A DNA stretch of 44,159 nucleotides from Biscogniauxia marginata (Eukaryota; Ascomycota; Sordariomycetes; Xylariales; Xylariaceae): NCBI GenBank assembly GCA_022695795.1, contig MU404237.1, forward strand, positions 1 through 44,159. Direction: 5' to 3'. Positions 34,983-43,932 of this stretch are shown one piece after another. The notes beneath the pieces were generated by a model, which had not been told where the DNA came from, ran no database searches, and saw nothing but the letters and a program-made list of their open reading frames with translations. Each line of letters opens with the position of its first letter. Positions within the stretch are counted from its first letter, which is position 1. The translations under genes were made by a program, and so were the position numbers.

Positions 34983-36889
34983 TCAAGCCAGGGTCCCGTA
35001 CTCCCCGTGGTCCTCCTCGCGGATGAGCGCCAGCCTCTCGCCCGTCCCGCAGCCCTCGTGTTGTTCCTTACGGGTCCCCTCCCGGAAGCTCCTTCCCTTG
35101 ACTACCACGTACGCCGTCAGGGCCGCGCCGGTGGCGGTTCCCGCGATGGCCATGGCGGCGTTAATCGGGGTGGGGTCGCCGCCGAGCGGGCCGTAGGTCA
35201 GCGCGTCGAGGCTGTACTGCGCGAAGTTGACCAGGCCCGAGAGGCAGGTTATCGTGCCGTAGACGCGGCCGAAGGTCGCGAAGCCGAACACCTTTGTCGC
35301 GTAGTCGCTAGGGAAGAGAGATAAGTCAGCGAAGAAAAGGGGTGGGGGTGAGGAAGCGTGGAGAGGGGAAAGAGTGGTTAGGTGCTGTACTTACGAGACG
35401 GCAGAGTAGTAAAGCGGCCGGAAGAGGACGAAACTGACTACCGTGGCGTATCCGGCCCAGAGGAACGGTAGACAGTTGAGGACGCCGATGACGGCGATGT
35501 ACACGGTCAAGGTGGCCAGCGTCGCGGCAACGCTGAGGTTGTTGAGCAGCAGGCCGATAAACGGGGTCGCGACGATACCGCCGACGGGCAGAGCCACGTC
35601 GAAGAAGTCGTTAATTGCTTCGGCGGCCTCGTCCGACCGCAGGAGATAGCGGTATTGGCCCCGTACGTTGGCGATGAAATAGTTCATCCGCTGCATCTGT
35701 AGTACGGTCAAGAGTAGAATCAGGATAAACCAGGCCGTCGTCATCTGCTTGTGGGCCGGAAGCCCGTGCAAGATACCCCATATGCCGCTCGCGACCTGTC
35801 GCCCCTCTTCCTTCTGGGCCCGCTCCTCCGCATCGCCCATCAGGTTTTCGATCCGCTCGAGCTTGGCCTGGCGGCGCTCGGCGCGGTCGCCGCGGACGCG
35901 GCTCAGCTCGGAGGGGCTCTCGATCTCGTTGTCGGAGTCGTGGACGTCGCTGATGGGGTCCTGCGCGCGCTCGATCTTCTGCTCCAGCATCGGCGTCGTG
36001 TGGTACGCGTCGCGGGGCATCAGGGTCCACTCGCCTCCGAGCAGGAGCAGAGGCACGATCGAGTAGGCGAAGAAGAATTGATTAGGCGCGAAGGTACCGT
36101 CGGTTGCCTCGTAGGCGAGGCGGTAGAACAAGAGGACGGCTGCCGAGGCATCGAAAGCCCCCGTGACGACGGCAACGATGATGCCGGAGTACTTGGGGAA
36201 GGCATTGGCGAGCTGGAAGCTGGGTACGAAGAGGAATGTCCCGCCCAGAGCCAACATCACGTTGCCCGCGACGTAGCCGTCGAACTCGGGAATGGCGAAC
36301 GCGTAGCCCAGGAGTATGCAGCCGATGGCGAGGAAAAGAGCCGAGGCGATATAGCAGACACGTCTCCCGTACCGGTCCAAACCGTACCCGGCCAGCAGAG
36401 ACGACACATTGGTCATGACGGAAGCGGTCACGAAAAAGAGGTTCAGGCGCATGTCCTGCTCCGGGCAGGGAACCTGGTCGCCGCCTCCCGCATGGCTGCG
36501 ATGTTCGGGGCTGCATAGTTCGCTGTAGACGCCCTCAGCGATTAACACAGGTTTCAGCGAGGCGAAGCCGAATACGATGCCCGAGGCGAGACAGCAGAAA
36601 ACGGTGCCGAAGATGACCTGCGCTGTAGTAGGTATTCGATGTTGGCACTTTGTTTTCTCCTCGTGGACGAGTAGATGGCCGGGTTCATATACGTACCAAG
36701 CCTCCTGGCGGTTGAGACTTTATATGCTGCCGTGTGCGGCAGTAGTTCCTGCGCTTGAGCGACGGTGCCGTCGGTGGGCGGGACAGGGTCGTAGCTCAAT
36801 GTGCGCCAGAGTGCCTTGCTCGGGGATGCATCGTCTTGTTCTTCGCGGTCGACGCCCTCGGTGGCGGTAACGTGTTGAGCTAAAGACAT
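34983..36889 (-). CDS. MFS transporter, FMP42 / SLC43 (LAT3)-like
   Basis: Three exons on the minus strand (36889-36697, 36622-35395, 35307-34983) give about 581 residues. An in-frame ATG at 36931 would add 14 residues. About twelve hydrophobic segments are seen: the first is at the exon 1/2 border (VIFGTVFCCLASGIVFGF), and the GYGLDRYGRR loop is the MFS DRxGRR-type motif between helices 2 and 3. A long hydrophilic central loop (about residues 290-350, rich in E, R and D) parts the two six-helix halves. The family includes yeast Fmp42 and animal SLC43 amino-acid carriers; the cargo here is unknown, with neutral amino acids the family-based guess. The hydrophilic N-terminus of about 80 residues is cytosolic by analogy. 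Introns are 74 and 87 nt with GTACGT and GTAAGT donors; both junctions restore the conserved reading frame. Confidence 0.88.
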
Positions 36890-37285
36890 TTGAATCCGAA
36901 TCGACCCGGAGTTGTTGGATTGGCGTTTCAATCAGCTCCCGTGCTAGACAAATACGCATTCATGTGTAGGCTGTAATTACAACGATATGTATAGATATAT
37001 ACTAGATTAAGAACGTTCATGTAACCCAATAATTCATGTCTCAACGAAAGACTGCAAGGTATAGAAATATAGAAATATAGAAACAATTATTGTTTTGAGG
37101 GTACGTGGTATTTCAAGAACCCCCTTCTAAGCATCTGGCCACCATCATGTACGTGTAGGCCAGATATTTAAGTAGTCTACAAATTTCTAGAATTGATTCG
37201 AAAGCCAGGATGGAGTATTGATATCCTATTTTGGAGTCGTTGCAGCACAACTTGAACCTACCTTATAGCAAGCAAGTAGTAATTA

Positions 37286-37293
37286 TGACGTCA
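37286..37293. promoter_or_regulatory. CRE-like TGACGTCA palindrome
   Basis: A perfect 8-bp bZIP-type site 71 bp left of the palindromic element and about 400 bp upstream of the MFS start. Function is inferred from the motif only. Confidence 0.3.
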
Positions 37294-37356
37294 CAAAGCA
37301 TTTGAATCACAACATCCATCTGGTATAAATTACATAAATTATGAACTAATATGTAC

Positions 37357-37800
37357 TAACGTACCACACAAGCGAGTGGACGAAACAGGCTCGCGGACGA
37401 AATGATTTCCCATATAAAATCGACTTTTTCGAAAATTTATAACTTTACACGTAAAAATCGAAAATATCTCGGACCTTTTTTTCAATTATATAATTATAAA
37501 GTTTAATTAAAATAAAAAATAAAAAAATAAAAAATGAAATATATAAAGAAATACGTAAAAAGGTTTATACGTTTTATTATAATTTTAGTTTTTACGTGTT
37601 TTATTTTTATGTTTTTTAATATTACTTTTTTAAATTTTATTTTAATTAAACTATATAATTATATAACTAAAAAAAAAAAAAGGTTCGAGATTTTTACGAT
37701 TTTTACGTGTAAAGTTATGAATTTTCGAAAAAGTCGATTTTATATAGGAAACCATTTCGTCCGCGAGCCTGTTTCGTCTACTCGCTTATGTGGTATGTTA
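37357..37800. mobile_element. MITE-like element with long terminal inverted repeats
   Basis: The outer 104 bp (37357-37460) and the reverse complement of 37697-37800 match at 98 of 104 positions with no gap. Homology continues inward, with gaps, to about 37525 and 37635, leaving a loop of about 110 bp of almost pure A/T. All six arm differences are transitions, and four of them are CpA/TpA changes (on one strand or the other), the pattern left by RIP. The ends read TAAC...GTTA, so a TA target duplication as used by Tc1/mariner elements is possible. There is no transposase, so the element would be non-autonomous. Confidence 0.75.
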
Positions 37801-38134
37801 AGTATTAATGTGCGTTAAATACTCTTATAACTTACCTAGGCACCTAGGTAGATATATATTGATAATTTAACATTTGAATTTTTTTTTATAAGTCGAACAT
37901 TATGATGTTATATTCCTTGAATAATACTAAAGCCTATAAAAATAAAATAAAATACAATAAATACGAGTTTCTAATTGCAAGATATAAGACTGCTAGCTTC
38001 ACTTTGTCACGATCACTACACGGATTATCGAGGTGTATTTGCATAATGTTACTAGCTGAACAAATGGTTACCTATAGACCCTAGATAGTAGCATGATTCA
38101 ATCCGATTCTCGGATTGGTTAATTTGAAAAGCAG

Positions 38135-38142
38135 TCACGTGA
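38135..38142. promoter_or_regulatory. E-box TCACGTGA upstream of alkyltransferase
   Basis: A palindromic CACGTG site (bHLH/Cbf1 or Pho4 type) about 250 bp before the ATG, with an inverted CCAAT (ATTGG) about 20 bp to its left. Motif only. Confidence 0.4.
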
Positions 38143-38223
38143 TATGGCGTCGCGTCTAAGCGGTTGGTGGTGATGTAAAACCGAGGGAGAACGCGCCCTT
38201 CATGTCACTTTCCCATCGCCGCC

Positions 38224-38230
38224 TGAGTCA
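38224..38230. promoter_or_regulatory. AP-1/Gcn4-type TGAGTCA site
   Basis: A consensus bZIP half-site pair about 165 bp upstream of the alkyltransferase ATG. A stress or amino-acid-starvation bZIP could act here; this is inference from the motif. Confidence 0.4.
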
Positions 38231-38393
38231 GATCTATCATCACCAAAATACCTCCATACATATTCAAAGACACATCCTTAGAGTAATCCTTTAATTTTCT
38301 GTAGACACCTATCACCGTTAAACCAGGCTGGATATCCATCACATACTATTCATCTCCTCTTTGTCGCAGGCGCCAGCTACCGTTAGGAAAATC

Positions 38394-38876
38394 ATGGCCT
38401 CAGGGCTGAAACGAAAGCAGGCTCCTGAATACAATACCATTGAAATACCTCAAAAACTAGTCAGGTCTGGATCAAAGCGTGATATCACAAGAGAAGTCAT
38501 CCCTGAGCCTGCAGACATGGATACGCAAATCCGGCGCATCGCCACCTCAGATCGGACACCCTTCGAGAAGAAGGTATGGAGCCTCCTGTGTCAAATCCCA
38601 CCAGGCCATGTCTCTACGTACGGTCTCATGGCGGCACATCTGGGGTCATCACCAAGAGCAGTGGGTAACGCACTCCGCCGGAACCCATTCGCACCACAGG
38701 TGCCTTGTCATCGGGTGGTAGCCACAGGCGGGAACCTGGGAGGCTTCAAGGGCCAGTGGCCCAAGAATGGGGAGGGTATCACCATCGACGAGAAGAAGGG
38801 GTTGTTGAGAAAGGAGGGCGTCAGGTTTGATGACAAAGGGCGTGTGCTGGGAACACCTTGGAGTGCGTTTGTATAA
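38394..38876 (+). CDS. MGT1: O6-methylguanine-DNA methyltransferase
   Basis: A 160-residue single-exon protein. The C-terminal two-thirds is the Ada/Ogt/MGMT DNA-binding domain: FEKKVWSLLCQIPPGHVSTYG, the recognition helix with arginine finger RAVGNALRRNP, and the active-site motif VPCHRVV with Cys about 105, followed by GNLGGFKGQW. The cysteine takes the alkyl group from O6-alkylguanine in a suicide reaction in the nucleus. Because the Cys is present, this is a true transferase, not an ATL-type protein with Trp at that place. The N-terminal RNaseH-like domain of longer MGMTs is absent, as in short yeast-type enzymes; the first 60 residues are a basic, probably disordered lead. Start: ATG 38394. 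The open frame extends upstream without an ATG, just after a TTGTCGCAG that could be an acceptor, so a short 5' exon cannot be excluded. Confidence 0.9.
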   Translation: MASGLKRKQAPEYNTIEIPQKLVRSGSKRDITREVIPEPADMDTQIRRIATSDRTPFEKKVWSLLCQIPPGHVSTYGLMAAHLGSSPRAVGNALRRNPFAPQVPCHRVVATGGNLGGFKGQWPKNGEGITIDEKKGLLRKEGVRFDDKGRVLGTPWSAFV

Positions 38877-38921
38877 TTAAGAATTAGGGTGGACGATGGA
38901 GAGAGAGAGTGAGAGCTTATA

Positions 38922-38933
38922 GGGGGGGGGGGG
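38922..38933. repeat. Poly-G run
   Basis: Twelve consecutive G, about 45 bp past the alkyltransferase stop. It is prone to sequencing error. Confidence 0.9.
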
Positions 38934-39299
38934 AGAAAGAAAAGCTGCTGATCTTTTTCGGATGATGTTAGCTAGGTACCTAGGCATTCAGGTGCTACTG
39001 TTCTAGCTAATCACATAGAAAATGACAAAGGGGGATTTTGGCTAAAACTTTTATTTTATTTTTAAATTTCTTTGCGACATATACTCGCCGTGATTGGCTC
39101 GAAAAATCTGATTTGGAAAAATAGGGCACAAGATACATGGTACAGCTGTAGGTATGCATAGATGCAATCAGTGAACGAAAAGTTGCCACGGGTTGACCAA
39201 GCGACGGGACAATAGAAACGGGACAATAAGGCCAAATCGGACAATAACAGACAATAGACTGCCCTAATTCACTGCACTGCACCCCCCACCTCTGAAATC

Positions 39300-39307
39300 T
39301 ATATAAA
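39300..39307 (+). promoter_or_regulatory. TATA box of an orphan promoter
   Basis: TATATAAA is followed about 25-30 bp on by likely start positions, and then by a C/A-rich leader typical of fungal mRNAs. Only two tiny frames follow (39331-39402 and 39399-39455), so the gene it served may be lost or noncoding. Confidence 0.4.
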
Positions 39308-39330
39308 CCCAGGACGCACCAGACCTAAAC

Positions 39331-39402
39331 ATGAATTTCCTTCCTACTCATTCTTCATCACACATCAACCTACACCTATCCTCACATACATATCCGTCAT
39401 GA
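39331..39402 (+). CDS. Candidate short ORF 1 (23 codons)
   Basis: The first ATG after the TATA box opens 23 codons rich in Ser and His. Its TGA overlaps the ATG of the next short frame as ATGA. It may be an upstream ORF. Coding is not supported by any homology that I recognise. Confidence 0.15.
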   Translation: MNFLPTHSSSHINLHLSSHTYPS

Positions 39403-39455
39403 ACGTCAGAAACGTCATGCACGTAATCAACTGTGTTGTCATCAATGCTATCTAA
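39399..39455 (+). CDS. Candidate short ORF 2 (18 codons)
   Basis: An 18-codon Val/Asn-rich frame starts in the ATGA overlap with the preceding short frame. The overlap would suit termination-reinitiation. It may equally be chance. Confidence 0.12.
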   Translation: MNVRNVMHVINCVVINAI

Positions 39456-41070
39456 GCATCATAATATTTCTTAAAGTCCGCTATCGTCGGCTTTATCTTA
39501 TTCCCATCTCTAGTCATGCCTTTATAGACAGGCAGCTTCCCAGCATCGCTGTCGTCCTCCTCCTCACAGTCTGGCGCCCTCCTCCTCATAGACTGGTGCT
39601 TATGCCCATGACTTTTGTTGTCGGCGCGCCCGACCAAGGTATGCACAGTCCTCATTCTCCTACACCATAGTCACCTAATATTTTTAGCACCCCGTCAGAC
39701 TATCCACTGATTACGCTAACAATATACTTCTCCGTTCCCAGGTCCCTTTCCTCTAACAGGTGTTGATATCAGCTTGTATTAAAACCTAGGAGCACAATCT
39801 CGTCTGTGAAGTCTACCGTCACTTCATTGCGGCGCCAGTGAAAGCTGTTCTTAAAAAAAACATCAACACCACGACATTTCCTCCTTCCCCCATCCTCTCA
39901 GTCGGCGTCCTACTAGCACAGATTGTAGTCATAATGATTGCAGTTAGTAAGGCCAGACGACAAGCAGGTCCAATCCCTCACATAAAGAATGAAATCAAAG
40001 GGGAAGGGGACGAAGCAGAAGAAGACTTATCGAGGAGGAGTACGACAGCGACGACAGGGAAACAATCATAAATGCATCTCTTGAGTTGCTATTCTTAAGT
40101 CATAGACGTCGAAGATAAGATCGCGGCTATCTCGTGTCGGCGAAAGTTCGTGGCACTCAACAAACCGGGTTCAATCAATTACTGGGTATGTGTTTGACCG
40201 AACCTATCCGCTCACAGAACTTGGAAATGGGCATTCTAACGCTTATTATAGCTCGGGACTGATATCGAAGCCTAATTATACAACTATATCGCCAGAAGGC
40301 TCTTATAAAGCGGTGGTTGATTCTTCACCTACGCCATCGGAAAACCAAGGCCTGTGCCATTGACTCGTGACCGAACAGAGGTCAGCCTCCACCTGCGCCA
40401 ACACGTGGTCGCGAAGAACCTTGCGGGTCCTTATGACACTGGCTATATGCCATCCTTCTCGGGACTGCCCCAACCGCAAGGAGGCAACCCTATTTGAATC
40501 CTTCGAGGAAGTACGGCTCTTATCCAAACGCAATTCTTAATTCGCTATGGTTCGGGGTCTCTTAATCGGGTGCCTCATACTGCGTGAAGCGACTACTACG
40601 GCTTTTCTTCATATATGCGCTATACATCATAAAGCACTCAGAAAATACCATTACCTATGATAGGCAATGGTGGCAGGGAGGGAGGGTTGAGTGCCTACAT
40701 ATATGTGCGGGAGGAACTCTAACGAATCTACCGGCCACCCTGGTAAGTACCCTAATGAAACCTTGTGAAGTTGAATTGACGGCTGACTCTAAATCATCGC
40801 AGACTAATTCATGGCGGATGTCTTAATTATGAGGGTCGGAAAACCCTCTATATCGATCGTGATCATGGGTACCCCTGATTACGCTTCTCATAAATCTCGG
40901 CCGAGGCGTAAACGCCCCCTATCGTTCATCGAAAAATAAGATGAACACAGCTGCGATTTGGCGATGGGATTATTCGGCTCATAATTATCACCATATAGTC
41001 CTATATGGACTCATATATCTCTGGCTGATTGTCCTAAGCCTCGTATTCCTAATATGGACCACAGTCCTCA

Positions 41071-41328
41071 GTGTACTCCGGGTCGAAGATCCAGAAACAA
41101 CACGCCGATGAAGTCCACATCGGCCGGCGTTGTCACTTTCCCAGGCCCGGAGGCATTTGTAGGCTGGTATTTAGGACCGAAGGTGATTTATTAAATCACT
41201 TCAATAATTATCTCGCCAGCTCACTGGCTCCTAAGGACCCCTGGAAAGGTACAGTGCGGCTGCCCTATGAGCTGACTGCCCCAGTCAGCGGAGAAATACG
41301 GGGTTCTCCGAGCAGCAGAACATGCTAA
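41071..41328 (+). pseudogene. Possible zinc-finger gene remnant
   Basis: This frame contains a patch RCHFPRPGGICRLVFRTEG followed by DLLNHFNNYL, with Cys-x8-Cys-x12-His spacing that recalls a degraded C2H2 finger (Cys...Cys, VF, L..H). The ATG context and flanks do not give a full gene. A neighbouring frame in the same DNA also reads as protein-like. Treat as a remnant at best. Confidence 0.2.
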
Positions 41329-41794
41329 GGCATGCTCATAAGCGTCGGGTCATAAAAAAAAATAAAGCAGTCAAAGCTGTTGTGCAGGAAGACAGCAACT
41401 TTGGCTCAAAATTTTGACTTTTTAGTCTCTTAAATATATATCGTGGCCCCACGAGGGACGGCGGCAGCTGCTGGCGGCGATGTCAATAAGAAGCGGAAGC
41501 GTCCCACCGAACACCGGGTAAAGGCTAGCACATACCTTGAATGGGTCCCTGTGCAGGTGCATGGCCATCCTCCCCCCGAGGAGATCCTCGCGGCACGAGA
41601 GAGCCTGTCGAGGATATCGAGTTTGGTCCGTATCACCAGCCGGCCAATTTTGTCGAAAAGGACATCTTCCTTTTCGACCTCTCGGTGCTGGGTGCGTGGG
41701 CGAACCCATATAATCAAGATATACCGCGCCGGACCACGCCTACTCTAAAGACATATACCGGGCGCGGACCGTTGACTTGAGGAGCGGCAGCCGT

Positions 41795-41862
41795 GACGCT
41801 GCATCACTGGATAGGATAGCCAAAATAAAGAACGTGGCTTTCCTATCTAGTGATGCAGCGTC
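41795..41862. repeat. Near-perfect 28-bp inverted repeat (hairpin)
   Basis: Arms 41795-41822 and 41835-41862 pair at 26 of 28 positions around a 12-nt A-rich loop. Both mismatches are inside the stem. Pairing stops sharply outside the arms. Confidence 0.85.
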
Positions 41863-41940
41863 TATGTACCTGTTCTTAGTGGCGGTTGTCAACATCCAGC
41901 ATCCCCCGGCGTACAACATGACTCCCGAGGATAAGTACGA

Positions 41941-42002
41941 TCCTCGTGGTTGTAGCGGACGGTCACGTTCCTGTCTGCTCCCTTTCGCTGCAACCACGAG
42001 GA
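41941..42002. repeat. 17-bp inverted repeat (hairpin)
   Basis: Arms 41941-41957 and 41986-42002 (TCCTCGTGGTTGTAGCG and its complement) match at 16 of 17 positions, with a 28-nt loop. Confidence 0.75.
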
Positions 42003-42065
42003 GTGTGCAAAATTGTATCGGGAGTTTACGACGGGGGGGATGCGGGTGATAGGAACAAAATCCGT

Positions 42066-42086
42066 CGTGGGAAGTATTTTCCCACG
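42066..42086. repeat. 8-bp perfect hairpin CGTGGGAA/TTCCCACG
   Basis: A short perfect stem with a 5-nt loop, the third inverted repeat within 300 bp. Confidence 0.6.
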
Positions 42087-42239
42087 CCACTCTTAATGTC
42101 TGCAAGGCAGAAAGACCTGCCTGTCGAACAACCGTTTGAAAAAGAAAAGTCTTTAACGACAATCCTATATTTTAATTCCACAAGATCGATTCGCTGGTGG
42201 ACATATCCGCCTGCACAATCTCTACATCATCACAAACAA

Positions 42240-42260
42240 CCCCCCCCCCCAAAAAAAAAA
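42240..42260. repeat. C10-A11 homopolymer pair
   Basis: A run of C followed directly by a run of A. Indel errors are likely here and could hide a frame. Confidence 0.9.
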
Positions 42261-43710
42261 AGAAGAAAACACCACCAGAGGATTATCAAAGAACTGTTCA
42301 CAAATTATTCACAGTGCCTGATTGCCTGGAGGACAACACTGAGACCGGCAAGGGCAAGGGCAAGGAATTATCATATCAAGTGGTACCAGTGCTATTGAGC
42401 ACTATGGAACTGTTACCGGGTTTCGTGCCTACTTGGAGATGTTAATCCTGCGACTACTTGTTATACTGCTGGCGGTCTCGTCAACAAAGGATGATACAGC
42501 TATTATTACCAATTATCCCATTGATAGCTTAAAAGTTGATGCGATATTGAGTCACTGTTAAGGAGATGTGGTATGTCAATTTTAGGTCCTGTGAATGATA
42601 TCTGTCACACAGGATCTTTCGGATCAATTACGACCAGATATCTGTACGATTCAGTTTGTTCTTTTCTGTTTCATTTTGAGCACCGTCCAACAACAATCAT
42701 CTCTATGGTGCTCTTGTTGTCTCTATGTATGGGCCCCTTTTACGGGCTCCAGCAGCCAGAGACCTATCTGTCAAATTACCCAGTTTGAGACGTCGACTAC
42801 TCTGGTGTCCGTGATGTCTACTACAGAGCCAGAAAATACCAACACCTTCGAGACCAGCTACACAACACAATGGAGCGCTGCGCAACCTTAGCAACAGCTT
42901 ATTCGATTCCATACGTCTTCGAACTCCGGACAGGCCAGAAGCTATGCCACTTTCAACCGCCGACGCGACGCTTCCCACTGTGGGCGCCGTCGCTTCCAAC
43001 AGTGGATGCCGACCCATCTGTCGAGACGGGAAGCACGGCAGCCGAGTTCAGTGGTGTCAACGAAAATGAAGGGAATAGAATAGCACAGTTAAGACAGATA
43101 GTGTGGAACACTAATAACAAAAGTTTTGCTTGAAGTATAAAACTCATCATAACGGTAGTCCAATAAAATACAACAAATATTATTTCCCTGCTAGAATGAA
43201 AAAGAAGAGAAAAGATTTAGAAATGGATAGTGTACCTGACACTGTCTTTGAATATGTTGTGACTGTTTTATTAATTAGCCGCTTAATATTATGCCTCCCT
43301 TTCCCTTAGTTAAGACTTATTTTTATGCATCCTGTAACTTGCTTGACTCATCACAGTAGAGAAACCATAAAGAGGAATCCAGGATTTGACTACCATTGAG
43401 TAGGTATATATATAAAAACTTTTTGATCGTTCTCTTTCTCAAAGCCATAGTAAACCATTCTACGTGAGACATGCTTTCCAAGTCACTGATTATGCGAGTG
43501 CCACATTCCCTTATAACCGTTTCTACAAACCCGTATTACGCAGTACGTGTCCTCTTTCTCTCCCTATCCCTCTCTCTAGCCCATATTTTCTTGTTTTTTT
43601 TTTTCCCGTTTACCCATCTTCCGTAGAACCAGCACTTCTCGTACTCGCACCCCCAACTCCCAATACCCGAAATACAAGGAAAGGAAAAGAGGAAAAATAA
43701 GAGGGGGGGT

Positions 43711-43932
43711 ATGTGCACAGAGGGCTACATATACTACCGCGCGTGCGGGCACCTCACGGGGCCGACGCACTTCCCGTGCCGCGCCGTGGGCGCCTGCCCG
43801 GGCGCGCGCCCCAACGGGGTCGACTTCTCCGGGCGCCCGGCCGCGGAGCGCTTCCTCGAGGTCTGCGGGACCTGCTACGCGTGCCACTTCGTGCGCGAGC
43901 TGGACGGGTCGTACCGGTACGTCGATGTCTGA
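43711..43932 (+). CDS. Small Cys/His-rich protein, possible zinc binder
   Basis: A 73-residue frame whose GC content is far above its AT-rich surroundings, which supports real coding. It has an N-terminal Y-I-Y-Y-R-A-C-G-H patch (Cys12, His14), Cys23 and Cys29, and a C-terminal CxxCxxCH patch (Cys52, Cys55, Cys58, His59). It has no signal peptide. The family is like small fungal proteins beginning M-C-T with a CGH motif, whose function is unknown to me; zinc binding is inferred from Cys/His spacing. A TATATATAAA-type stretch lies about 300 bp upstream near 43405. An alternative reading in another frame (43713-43955) lacks this Cys pattern and is a shadow. Confidence 0.6.
   Translation: MCTEGYIYYRACGHLTGPTHFPCRAVGACPGARPNGVDFSGRPAAERFLEVCGTCYACHFVRELDGSYRYVDV

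Larger units (their letters stand above)
36890..38393. other. 1.5-kb intergenic stretch with a palindromic element
   Basis: It holds the promoter side of both the MFS gene and the alkyltransferase gene. A very AT-rich long inverted repeat occupies 37357-37800 (listed separately), and a CRE-like TGACGTCA is at 37286-37293. No protein-coding frame is supported; the 94-codon frame at 37534-37818 is an artefact of the inverted repeat. Confidence 0.65.
38877..43710. other. 4.8-kb gene-poor accessory stretch
   Basis: No intact gene. From left to right: a 12-G run at 38922-38933; a TATA box and CA-rich leader at 39300-39398; short frames with protein-like pieces (39452-39655 minus; 41071-41328 plus, with a C-x8-C-x12-H zinc-finger-like patch; 41541-41780 plus); three hairpins at 41795-42086; a C10/A11 homopolymer at 42240-42260; and frames at 42595-43133 with Ser/Thr-rich content. 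It reads like decayed genes or transposon debris, but I could not match it to a family. Confidence 0.45.

Noticed and set aside
37534..37818. 94-codon frame inside the palindromic element
   Set aside because: It consists of Lys/Ile/Phe-rich translation of AT-rich arms; the DNA is explained by the inverted repeat.
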